This document shows, in pieces, positions 1 to 9,972 of a stretch of DNA of 64,000 nt. The stretch is from Hesseltinella vesiculosa (lineage: Eukaryota > Mucoromycota > Mucoromycetes > Mucorales > Cunninghamellaceae). The stretch is taken from the NCBI GenBank assembly GCA_002104935.1, contig MCGT01000015.1, forward strand, positions 310,001 through 374,000, written 5' to 3'. Numbering within the stretch: the first letter of the stretch is position 1; every line of letters begins with the position of its first letter. The notes beneath the pieces were generated by a model. That model was not told the origin of the DNA and ran no database searches. It saw nothing but the letters and a program-made list of their open reading frames with translations. A program made the position numbers and the translations under genes.

Positions 1-1352
1 CCACCTGGCTATGAACCATTGCCACATTCGACTTGTAAGGATCCCTTGCCTCCTACCTAATCATCGTCCTTTGCCTTTGCACCTACTGGCTGTCGCATAA
101 CCCATCACACTCATATATTTTACTGTCCATTGTTTGTAGCTCTTGTAAAAAAGCTGGGCATCCTGGATCGATTCCTAGTCGTGTGGATCTTGCTTGCCAT
201 GGTTGTTGGGGTGCTGATCGGTTACTTTGTACCTAGCGTCCAACCTGCATTTGCGACTGTCCAGTTTGGCTCTGTTTCTGTACCTATTGCAGTCGGCCTG
301 TTGGTCATGATGTACCCAGTTCTTTGCAAAGTTCAATATGAAAAGCTGCCTTCGCTCCTCAGCCACCGATCCATGTGGCAGCAGATTCTGATCTCTGTGG
401 TCCTGAATTGGATTGTTGGCCCGATCATCATGACTGCCTTGGCCTGGGCTACCCTTCCTGATTTACCTGGCTTCCGCACCGGTGTCATCTTGGTTGGCTT
501 GGCCAGGTAAGGCGATCATGGAAAGAAAAGAGGGGGAGGGACATGCCCTAACGACACTTCTCTGCTAAAGATGTATTGCTATGGTGATGATTTGGAACGA
601 TCTGGCTGGCGGTGACCCTAACTACTGTGCCATTCTCGTGGCGATCAATGCTATTTTGCAGATTGCCTTGTTTTCACCCTATGCAATCCTATTTATCAAT
701 GTCGTGCCTGGCTGGTTTGGCAGTGTAGACGACAGCATGCATCTGACAATGTGGCCCGTCGCCCGAGCTGTTCTGATCTATCTGGGCATCCCTCTGCTTG
801 CAGGTATGCTAACTCGTCTGGTGGGCTGTATGATCAAGGGCAAGCGCTGGTACGAGCAATCATTCTTACCCCACATTGGACCATTGGCGCTGCTGGGCTT
901 GATCTACACCATTGTCGTCATGTTTGCCAACCAGGGCCACAGCATCATTGCCAACATCGGATCGGTCTGCCGTGTGGCTGTGCCTCTGCTGATCTACTTT
1001 ATCATCATGTTCTTCGCCACCTTTTTCTCCTGCAAAGCCCTCGGCATTGACTATCCCCTGACTGTCACCCAGTCTTTTACGGCGGGCTCCAACAATTTTG
1101 AGCTGGCCATCAGTATTGCCATTGCTACCTATGGTATCACATCCGAGCAAGCGTTAGCTGCCACCATTGGTCCTTTGATTGAAGTCCCAGGTAATTCAAA
1201 AAAAGAAAAAAGCTGGGCATTTCTGGAATGGTCGCAGTAATACTTTATATCTATGTATTTTAGTTCTCCTTGTCCTTGTGTATGTGGCCATGTACCTCCA
1301 AAAGAAATTGGCTTGGAAGGAACTCAAGGAAGAAGCCTCGGTTGTCTGCTAG
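1..1352 (+). CDS. ACR3: Arsenite efflux transporter ACR3, 5' end cut by window edge
   Basis: Plasma-membrane exporter of arsenite (and possibly antimonite) of the ACR3 branch of the BASS/SBF superfamily. I read four exons: <1-34, 140-506, 571-1190 and 1264-1352. Each junction is GT-AG and keeps the frame. The family segment around LGILDRFL opens exon 2, followed by about ten hydrophobic helices, including GNDLAGGDPN-like and FTAGSNNFELAIS segments expected for ACR3. The last short exon encodes the final helix and a polar tail ending in EEASVVC. The start codon lies upstream of the window; the first 34 bases continue the frame (PPGYEPLPHST). No arsenate reductase or regulator is visible nearby. 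The kinase gene downstream is convergent, with only 242 bp between stop codons. Confidence 0.93.
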
Positions 1353-1510
1353 CTAATCCTCCTAATTTTTCAAGTCGTAAAAACCAAGAAGTTGGACAAG
1401 ATTTCAGAGGCGGATAAACTCCGAACCGATCAAAAACGATACCAATGAGCCTCACACCGAAGTCGAGGTGAAAGTCAAAAAAAAAAAAAAAAAGTTGGGA
1501 GTATATACAG

Positions 1511-1516
1511 GTTTAT
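1511..1516 (-). terminator. Candidate poly(A) signal of OSR1-like kinase gene
   Basis: AATAAA on the minus strand (TTTATT on plus), about 80 bases past the kinase stop codon. This is a usual distance for a fungal polyadenylation signal. No transcript evidence is available. Confidence 0.4.
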
Positions 1517-1594
1517 TGCTAGCGTTTCCTTTCAAGATGGCGCCAGGATGGAGTGTTGGCGTCAATAAATGAAAAATAAGGGGAACGAAGGAGG

Positions 1595-4500
1595 TTATGA
1601 TTCTGGTGCTGGGGGATGTGGCGTAGACGAAGATGAGGGGGTGGGTAACAAGGGATCCTGGGTGGGCAGGAGATGAGGGCTACAGGGGGCAGTGGGTGGG
1701 TTGGATTTCGTACCATTGGGATGCGTGTGGGCAGGATCCTGGAGGAGAGAAGAGTCGTGGCCGGGCGACGAGATGCTGTGAGACCGGATGGCGCTGGAAA
1801 GGGACGATTGATAGAGTGGTGCAGGCGGTAAAGGATCAACGGCCGCCTCTTCAATCATCAATCCATTCGCTTGCTTGGGGTGCACAGGGATCGCTGTGGC
1901 CAGGGGCGAGGTGATGTTCTTGCTGCTGGTCCGTTTGTACTTGTCCAGTTCCTTCTTGAGGGCTTCGTTTTCGCGGAGCAGCCGGTCCTTTTCACGTTGG
2001 GATGTCTGCAGCAGATTATGCAGGTGATCCATGGTTGCGATCATGTCGGTATGGATGGATGGGGATCGGTTTCGCGTGGAGGTGTGGGGGAGAGGCACGC
2101 CATGGGCTGCGGGCGAGGAGATGGTCGAGCCCGAAAGGTTGGACATGGTAGGCGCCGAGCTGGGAAAGGCCTGGGAATGCTGAGGGGCAAAGTGGTGAGC
2201 GATGGCTGATGCCGGGGCAGCAGGGTTGGTGGGGTGTTGGAAATGGTGGAACCAGTTGGCAGCCGAGGCAGAGGCAGCGGGGGGCGCGGGGGTAGAGGAA
2301 GGTGCATGCTGGGCTGGCAACAAAGAGAGGTTGGTCAGCAAGTCTTGCAGCAAGATGCGCTGGGTCTCTGTCTGTTTGTAGAGGTTTTCCATGTGGGCAT
2401 AAACAACATTGGGCAGGGTGGGGTCGGGTAATAGTTTAGCGCCTCGGGAGAGAGATGAATTGGGTGAATAGACGGAGGAGGACGTCGAGGACAATGGCGG
2501 CGAGTCGTGGGCATCTGAGATGTGGAAACGGCTCTTTTTCTTGGTTAGGTCGGCAGAGCTGTGGCTGGAATGGTCTTCGGATTCGATCGAGAAGCGGCCG
2601 GCCTTGGACGTCTGACGATGGATTTCGACAGCCGCGATGTGAGGTTTGGATGGGGTGGAGGGGCCCGGGCCGGTGGACGAGGTATCGACATGAACGGCAA
2701 AGCGAGATTTACGGATGCTGTCATTGCTGCCGACTCGGCTGACGGGGGCAGGACGGATATCATTGGGTGCTGAGGAAACGGCATTGGGTGTCGAGCCATT
2801 GTCGAGAATCGGTACGGGGATGGGGATGGTGGCAGTGTCTAGAGGAGGCTGGGCAAACTGACTGGCGTAGGCTGGTGTGGACAAGGTGCCGACGGTGGCA
2901 GACGAGGACTCGGGCGGGTGCGGAACAGCAAAGACGGCGTGGTTGGAGCCATTGGCAGGGGCGTTGGGAATGGGTGCGGCGGACATCGACCGTGCCGAAC
3001 CGGTGCTGTTGACACTGAACCGACCTTTTTTCACTTCTGACGTCAAGGTGGCTTGCTCAGGGCTGAACATGGCGGCAGTCACTCGGGGAATGGACTGTTC
3101 GTTGATGGAGGAGGTGGATCGTTGGGACAGGGTGGTGCTGCCGTTGGTAGTTTCTGTCGAGGTATTGGTTTGGTTGGGGTCGTTGATGATAAATCGGGAT
3201 TTGCGCTGAGGCGTGGGCATGACCAGGTCAGGTGACGCAGCCTTGGGGGAGGCGTGTGGCATGACAGGCGAGCTTGGTTGGCTGCCGACGTTGCTGCTGG
3301 TGCTGCTGGTACTGGGGTTTTTAATGACGACGTTGCCAAACGAGATGTGTTTCTTCGAGGGCTTATGATTATTGTTGGCTGCAGTGGAGGTGCTCTCGGT
3401 GTCGCCATCGCTTTCATTGTCAAAGTCCCACTGGTCAGCTGCTTCAAAGGAGATGTGCTTTTGAGGCACTCGCTTGTGCGGCCGTTTGTCCAAGGCAGGA
3501 ACGTGGGCCAGGATGGTTTTGGTCAAGTATTCCTTTTTCCTTGCTTGTTTGAAAAAAGGGTTGGCCAACAGTTTTTCTGCCGTGGGTCTAGAACAAAAGG
3601 TGAGTTGGCCGGTTATTTTTTTATGCAAGACTTGCCTTTTCTTGGGATCTTTCCGGAGACAGCTTTCGACCATATCTTGGAACATTTTGGAGAACTTATG
3701 CGAGGCTGTTTCCCGTGGCAAGGTGGGTGGGTCGTTTGAGAGCGTCATCATCAGGACCTTCATTGGTGGGTATTTGGCAAACGGGGCGTGGCCGGTTGCA
3801 AGTTCAATGGCTGTGATTCCAAAACTCCAAATGTCAGCCTTGAAGTCGTAGCCAGATTGCTCCATCACTTCTGGAGCCATCCAGCAAGGCTGAAGTCGGA
3901 ATGAATATAAAAGTAAAAATGAGTTGATGCGCTGGCATGCCTCCCCCCCCCCCCCACTATGAACAATGGGTATTACCGTGCCAACAAACGTTTTTCGCAC
4001 TTCGCTGTTCTCGGTCAAGGAGCTGGAGACACCAAAGTCTGCGAGTTGGACGGTACCACTTTCATCCATCAATAGATTTCCAGCCTTGACGTCACGGTGG
4101 ATATGTCCATTCTTATGCAAATAGAGCAGAGCTTCCAAGGCTTGTTTGAGGATCGCAACAATACTGACTTCATCAAAGCCATCTGGAAAGGAGGATTTCA
4201 TGATATCTAAACAAGAGCCAGCTGACAGAAAAGGGGTGACGATGTGTAGTTTAGAGCCTTGCACATACGAGCCACAGACACGGAGCACATTTGGATGCTT
4301 GGACAAGGCCATCAAAGCGGTTTCTCTCTGGAAAGGGAGTCGGGAAACCATGCATTAGTAAGGTGGTACAGTGAGGCACAGGGTAGTACAGCATGACACT
4401 TGTCCACTTACCCTGAGTTCATCAATTTGATTCCGTTCAAACATGTCCAAATCAATGACCTTGATGGCCACACGACGTTGAGTTGGTTTGTAAATGGCTT

Positions 4501-4867
4501 CGTAAACAACAGCTGATGATCCGTAACCTTAAAAAAAGAACATGAGTTCCAGCCAAATGGGGTGTTTTTTTTTTATCCCTGGAGAAGGGAAGAGGAGGTG
4601 GGAGGCAAAATTACCTATGGGTTCTTTCAAGGCATAGTCGGCAGGTTTATTGGATAAATCGAAGGTATTGTCGTCATCATGATGGTGTAGGCTGGGTAGT
4701 CGAGAGAGGATATGGTCATAGTGATTGCGAAGATGACTATGTTGAAGATTAGGTGAATCTGGCCAAACGTTTTTCTTGACACTGTTGGATCGTGATCGGC
4801 TCAATGGAGACTCTGGTGGGCTGTTGGTTCGACTATTGGAACACGAGCTGCTCTTACTACTGGGCAT
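1595..4867 (-). CDS. OSR1/SPAK-type STE20 protein kinase with long disordered tail
   Basis: Ser/Thr kinase of the germinal-centre-kinase VI group (OSR1/SPAK/Fray), 988 aa. Exons: 4615-4867, 4412-4527, 3977-4327, 3636-3889, 1595-3587. The intron 3588-3635 uses a GC donor. The kinase domain (about residues 80-340) has the glycine loop, K107 in VAIK, HRDVK with D202, DFG with D220, and the activation segment KTFVGTPCWMAPEVMEQ, which is typical of OSR1. The tail of more than 600 residues is low-complexity and has no recognisable CCT domain. It carries two KHISF motifs and five RFx[V/I] motifs (RFII, RFSV, RFAV, RFSI, RFHI), then a coiled coil near REKDRLLRENEALKKELDKY. In animals OSR1/SPAK acts below WNK in ion and volume control; the role here is inferred only by homology. 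Translation starts at MPSSKSSS. Confidence 0.92.
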
Positions 4868-5313
4868 GAGGAGACTTAAATACAGGAAAAGGTGTATGTA
4901 TGAGAGATACAAGCTAATTAGGAGGAGTAAGAAAAAAAAAAAGGGAATCAACAAGAAACGAGCCGTCGCAAGTCTCTCTTCTTTTTTTTTTTTTTGTCCT
5001 TTTATGGGCAAGAGAAGGGAAGGGAGGGGAGAATTTAAAAAACGAGTGCAGGGATAGCTAGACGATTGCAAAACTATATTACAGGGTGCTAATGAACAAT
5101 TGAATGAAACCAAGAGAAAAAGAAAAGCTAGCCCACAAAAAAGTTTTTTCTCTCTTTTTCCCCGACGAACGCTGGATTTTTTTTTTTTTTTTTTTTTTCG
5201 ATTTTTTTGGGTATTCTTTCCTATCAAGAAAATTTTCGTCACTGTCACTGGTGACAACGATGTCCATGCAAGTATATTTTTAGTTTTTGATGCTAATAAA
5301 GATGACAAATAGG
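4868..5313. other. Intergenic: kinase 5' flank and CEP120-like 3' flank
   Basis: No gene seen. The stretch is A/T-rich with a long T run at 5178-5198 and another near 4982-4995. It should hold the promoter and 5' UTR of the minus-strand kinase and the 3' UTR of the CEP120-like gene. Open frames across it are low complexity (poly-Lys or poly-Phe) and come from the homopolymers. Confidence 0.6.
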
Positions 5314-6447
5314 TTACGACTCATCGTCGTCGGTCCAGCCGTTGGTGAGGCCAAGCTGCACAGTGATCTTTGCAAATTGGTAGTCCGGCTGAACATGGAG
5401 TCGGTTGCCACGGTCATGAAGGGGGAATGATGCTTGTTCTATCACTTTCAACTGCCACCCTCGTAATTCAATACGAGCTTTACCGATGATTTGCTCCGTA
5501 TTCCGGCCTTGCTGAGCCCAGAGATTCACTTCCACAACGTCTTGTTCCGCCAGCCATTCGTGAATATCCTGCTGGTGTCCTTTCAAGGCCAAACACATGG
5601 GAGGGTCGGTCACCTGCCATTGATCGTTGACCAGGTGTCGGATGTGCCACTGCGCAAAGGAGTATTCGACCCAGCGACGCTCCTCTTTGGCTTTGGGCTT
5701 GTCGGAGTGGATGGGTGCTGGGGTCGGCCGGAGCATGGTGGAAGGCACTAGGGCTTCTTTGATTCTCAACACGAATGTATGGCGATCTGAACCTTGACCA
5801 ATCTGTAAATAGCTGGCTTGTTGAGAGGTGTTGTTAAGAGAAGGTGTTGGGCACGACGCAAGTTGGTTCCACACGTCGTCGGCTGACTGTAGTTCGAGAC
5901 CTTGGTCATTGGTGCACAAGTTGGAGTTGGGGGGAGCATTGGGCATGGCAATGTTGCGATTATTTCGTTCGCCAGCAGGCGGCGGCATGTCGACAATGAA
6001 GAGGCCGACTTTCAGCTGCGCACGGTGGTTGACGGGCTGCCAGCTGCCTTTATCCACGACATAGTCCTTGACATAGCTGAGTGGCCGTTTGCCATCCTTC
6101 ATTAGCACCACCTTGGCATCATTCAAAGGCAGGATAAGTTTGCCTATTTCATCGGTTTCGCCATCCACACTGATCGTGAGCAGTTGCATGTTGACGGACG
6201 ACTGGTGTTGCTGCAAGCGTTTTAGAATCTTGGACGATATAAAATAGACAAGGGTAGTATGCCATTGTGGCGAGCTGTCGAGGTTAATGGGCTGGGTGGT
6301 AATGAGGGTTGGTGGTGGAATCAGATCTTCCATCGGCTCTGGAAGTGGCAAATCTAACCGACTGTGTATAAAAACGTCCTTGTCCTCGTCGTTTGGGAAG
6401 CCTTTGCCTGATCGTTTAAGAACAGAAAATGTGAGCATTTGGCCCAT
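5314..6447 (-). CDS. CEP120-like C2-domain protein
   Basis: Intronless frame of 377 aa. The order resembles the N-terminal half of animal CEP120: an opening C2-like strand pattern (MLTFSVLKRSGKGFP), a segment like the CEP120 first C2 domain (a lipid or protein binding beta sandwich, roughly residues 1-150, ending WQPVNHRAQLKVGLFIVDMPPP), a polar linker, then a second C2-like block beginning YLQIGQGSDRHTFVLRIKEA (about residue 215 onward), matching the DUF3668 region. The C-terminal coiled coil of animal CEP120 is missing, so the protein is short. In animals CEP120 acts in centriole elongation; most fungi lack centrioles, so its role here is unknown. The start fits the C2 beginning and there are no internal stops. 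Assignment is from remembered motif order, not a search. Confidence 0.68.
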   Translation of the reverse strand: MGQMLTFSVLKRSGKGFPNDEDKDVFIHSRLDLPLPEPMEDLIPPPTLITTQPINLDSSPQWHTTLVYFISSKILKRLQQHQSSVNMQLLTISVDGETDEIGKLILPLNDAKVVLMKDGKRPLSYVKDYVVDKGSWQPVNHRAQLKVGLFIVDMPPPAGERNNRNIAMPNAPPNSNLCTNDQGLELQSADDVWNQLASCPTPSLNNTSQQASYLQIGQGSDRHTFVLRIKEALVPSTMLRPTPAPIHSDKPKAKEERRWVEYSFAQWHIRHLVNDQWQVTDPPMCLALKGHQQDIHEWLAEQDVVEVNLWAQQGRNTEQIIGKARIELRGWQLKVIEQASFPLHDRGNRLHVQPDYQFAKITVQLGLTNGWTDDDES

Positions 6448-6978
6448 GCATTATCCAATGTACCTTCTTCAATAGCAACAAGTAAAGCATAATCACACGA
6501 TTTTGTGAGCAATAGGGTCATTTGAAAAAAAGGGAGGATAATAAAAACGTGTCAAGAAACAAAGAAAAGGCGTCAAAAAGGGGTGCGGCTGGAAAAAAAA
6601 AAAAAAAAAGAAAGGGCTCAAAACACGTCTCCTTTTTTGAAAACCATCCTCCACGTTCTCGCTGTCAAAACAGTGTCTGTGTCCTCTTCTTCCAAAAGAT
6701 CACTCTTCGTTTTCAAAAAGCATATGTTACACAAGCCAGCATGCTCACCCGTGCTAGTTTTAATTTTTTTATTTGTGTCACCTCACTGAAGCAAAACAAA
6801 AAATCTCAAAAAAGCATGCAAAAAAAAAATAATCATAAACGGAAGGGGGAATGGGTAATGCGACAGTAAGTAAGAGGGTAAAAAAAAAAAAGAAGTTGAA
6901 GTACAAGAGTAATGGGAAAGAGAAAAGAAAAGAGAGATATAAAGAGGTTGTCGTCTTGGATTACGAGATAAAACAAAA
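6448..6978. other. Intergenic, A-rich
   Basis: Upstream region of the CEP120-like gene and 3' flank of the G gamma gene, both on the minus strand. It contains several A runs (6593-6609, 6820-6828, 6881-6891) and no convincing reading frame or RNA gene. Confidence 0.55.
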
Positions 6979-7311
6979 TTACATGACGGCACAACAGCCG
7001 CCTCCGTTGGTTGGAGCAAAAGGATCATCCTTTTTGTCAATGGGACCCCACACTGAAGGTAACATGGGATCTTTGGTGGATTTACAAAAACTGATCAGTC
7101 TAGGAATGAAGAAGAACATTTTAAATGGACAAGTTCGAAAATGAGCCTCATCAGAATTTTACCCATTGGAAGCTTCGGAGACCGTGATGCGCTGGACATC
7201 CAGTTGTTCACGTAGACGAGAGTTATATTCCAATAATCGTTTCAATTTAGCTTCAGCAATATTCTGAGCTCGTCGAGTTGCCATGGGGGTATAAGTGGTA
7301 TTCGTCGACAT
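6979..7311 (-). CDS. STE18: Heterotrimeric G-protein gamma subunit
   Basis: 89-aa protein in two exons: 7163-7311 and 6979-7099, joined through a glycine codon. Exon 1 gives a short coiled coil (LKRLLEYNSRLREQLDVQ) that would pair with G beta. Exon 2 gives the fungal G gamma signature PSVWGPIDKKDDPFAP followed by GGGCCAVM. The last four residues, CAVM, form a CaaX prenylation box with a second cysteine before it, as in Ste18. It is therefore expected on the inner face of the plasma membrane with G beta, in pheromone or nutrient signalling. Length and end match fungal gamma subunits closely. It is divergent from LYS4 over a 268-bp spacer. Confidence 0.95.
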
Positions 7312-7579
7312 TGTTGCAACGTAAAAAAATAAGGTCAAGAAAAAAAGGGGGGGAAGCGCAAAAAAGACTTTTTTTGCCCCATCAAATCCGCTGTAGCATC
7401 CTCGGATTTTCATTGGCTCATCAGCTCTGATTATCGTTTGCTTGTCATTGCCAAAAACGATGAAAAGGGTGAGATTGGCATCTTTTTTTTTTTTTTTTAT
7501 TTTTATTCGACTCTTTCTTCACTTTTCTTTCTTCATTCTTTCTTTCATTGCTAAACTGGGTCGGAACTTCCATTCTCCA

Positions 7580-9764
7580 ATGCTATTCAATCTTGTCAAG
7601 GCCAGTGCCTCTCGTCGGTGGTTACCAGCTCGTCGTTTTTATGCTTCGGACGCCAAAGACACCCAGAACTTGATTGAAAAGATCGTCCAAAAGTATGCTC
7701 TGGATTTACCTCAAGGCAAACTGGTCAAAAGTGGTGATTATGTATCCATTCGCCCTCACCATGTCCTCACTCATGACAATACGGGTGCTGTGATTCCAAA
7801 GTAAGCAACACAAGCAACGGGTGAGACAGGCTGACTCTTTTCTTGACGTGTTCTTGACAGATTCAAATCGATTGGAGCCACCCGTATTTTCAACCCACGT
7901 CAACCGGTCTATGCTCTGGATCATGACGTGCAGAACAAGAGCGAAAAGAACCTGGCCAAGTATGCCAACATTGAAGCGTTTGCGAAAGAACAAGGCGTGG
8001 ACTTTTACCCTGCTGGCCGAGGGATTGGCCATCAAGTGATGATTGAAGAAGGCTATGCGTTTCCTCTAACCATGACGGTAGCGTCTGACTCGCATTCCAA
8101 CATGTACGGTGGCATTGGTGCTCTGGGCACCCCGATTGTTCGTACCGATGCAGCTGCCATCTGGGCCACTGGCCAGACCTGGTGGCAGATCCCTCCCGTT
8201 GTCAAGGTGTTGCTCAAGGGACAGCTGCCTGCGGGCGTCACTGGCAAGGATATCATTGTCACATTGTGTGGTCTGTTCAACAAGGACCAGGTGCTCAACA
8301 CAGCGATTGAATTCCACGGCCAAGAAGGTGCCATGGAAGCCTTGTCTGTCGAAGACCGTCTGGCCATTGCCAACATGACCACCGAATGGGGTGCGTTGGC
8401 AGGCGTGTTCCCTGTCGACGACCTGACCATTGCCTATTTGCGCAAACGCCTGGCCCGCATGGAAATGACAGCCTCAAAGCTACCATTGAACCACCCTCGC
8501 ATCAATGAGCAATCTATCCAAGCCTTGATCGACAACCCTTTGAAGCCTTCAGCCGACGCCTCCTACGCCAAGACCCTCACCCTCGACCTGGCCACGCTGT
8601 CGCCGCATCTGTCGGGCCCTAACTCGGTCAAGGTCGCCACCCCACTTTATGAACTGGAAAAAAAGGACATCAAGATCGACAAGGCCTACCTGGTCTCTTG
8701 TGTCAACTCGCGTGCCAGCGACCTCAAGCAGGCAGCGGAAATCATGAAAGGCCAAAAGGTCAAGGACGGAGTCGAATTCTATGTTGCCGCCGCCAGCTCT
8801 GAAGTTCAAAAGGAAGCCCAAGAGTCTGGTGACTGGGACATCTTGCTCAACGCCGGTGCCAAGCCTCTTCCAGCTGGCTGTGGCCCTTGCATCGGTAAGA
8901 TGACACTACCCACACAGACGAATGCTCACGTGTGATGTATTTTTTAACGGACTAGGCTTGGGCGTTGGTCTGTTGAAGGACGGGGAAGTCGGCATCTCCG
9001 CCACCAACCGCAATTTCAAGGGTCGCATGGGTTCGCCTACATCGTTGGCCTACTTGGCGTCACCCACTGTCGTTGCTGCCTCAGCCATCGCTGGCAAGAT
9101 CGCATCTCCCCACTCCATCGGCAAGGATACTCTGGCCCTCACGGAACCAGCCTTCACCATTGAAACCCACACGGCACCTGCCAGCACGGCTGAGGTGCAA
9201 GGCGACGTGCTTCCCAAGTTCCCTGCAGTCATCCAGGGTGAGCTGCTGTTCTGCCCCGCCGACAATCTGAACACGGATGGGATCTATCCTGGCAAGTACA
9301 CCTACAACGATGACATGACTGTTGACGACATGAAAAAGGTGGTCATGGAAAACTATGATCCTGACTTCGTCAATGTGGTCCAGCAGGGCGACATCCTCGT
9401 GGGTGGGTTCAACTTTGGCACAGGCTCATCGAGAGAACAGGCCGCCACTGCCATCAAGTCTCGTGACATCCCTATCATGGTGGCTGGCTCCTACTCGGAT
9501 ATTTTTAAGCGCAACTCGATCAACAACGCACTTTTGCTGATGGAATCTCCTGAATTGATCCAAGACCTCAAGACTGCCTTTGGCTCTGATGCGCTGACCA
9601 CGCGCACCGGCTGGAAGGTTGCCATCCACGTTGCCCAAGGCAAGATTGAACTCAAGAAGCCTGACGGCTCTGAAAAGGTCTACCACGTTGGTGGACTGGG
9701 CAAGTCTGTGCAGGAAATCTGGCTGGACCAAGGCCTCGAAGGCTGGGTCAAAAACCGTCTGTAG
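7580..9764 (+). CDS. LYS4: Mitochondrial homoaconitase
   Basis: Converts homocitrate/homoaconitate to homoisocitrate in fungal lysine synthesis (alpha-aminoadipate route), a 4Fe-4S enzyme of the mitochondrial matrix. Exons 7580-7800, 7861-8894, 8956-9764; 687 aa, close to yeast Lys4. The start [19 protein letters not shown] gives an amphipathic, Arg-rich targeting peptide. Diagnostic segments are [41 protein letters not shown] and the cluster cysteines in [10 protein letters not shown] and AGCGPCIG (the second pair is split by intron 2). The swivel domain has [14 protein letters not shown]. An in-frame ATG at 7442 would add a poly-Phe stretch and lose the targeting peptide, so 7580 is preferred. 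Confidence 0.97.
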
Positions 9765-9820
9765 ATCGGCTTGGTTCTTCTCTTTCTTGATATCCATAGA
9801 ATTTCCGCATGTAGTAAATG

Positions 9821-9826
9821 AATAAA
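9821..9826 (+). terminator. Poly(A) signal of LYS4
   Basis: AATAAA 57 bases after the LYS4 stop, in an A/T-rich 3' flank. Assigned by position and sequence only. Confidence 0.5.
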
Positions 9827-9972
9827 AACAAACTATTTATTTCTAGGATGGAAATCTACAAAAATGGGCAAAAAAAATAAAAGAGAGAGAAAAATAAAAG
9901 GCGAAAGTGATGTGGTAGGAGGTGGGGAGGGGAAATAGCAAGAGGGGAGGGAGGTATCATTCGGTTAAGCAA

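Noticed and set aside
7442..7579. Upstream in-frame ATG for LYS4
   Set aside because: It would add a poly-Phe stretch and hide the mitochondrial targeting peptide starting at 7580.
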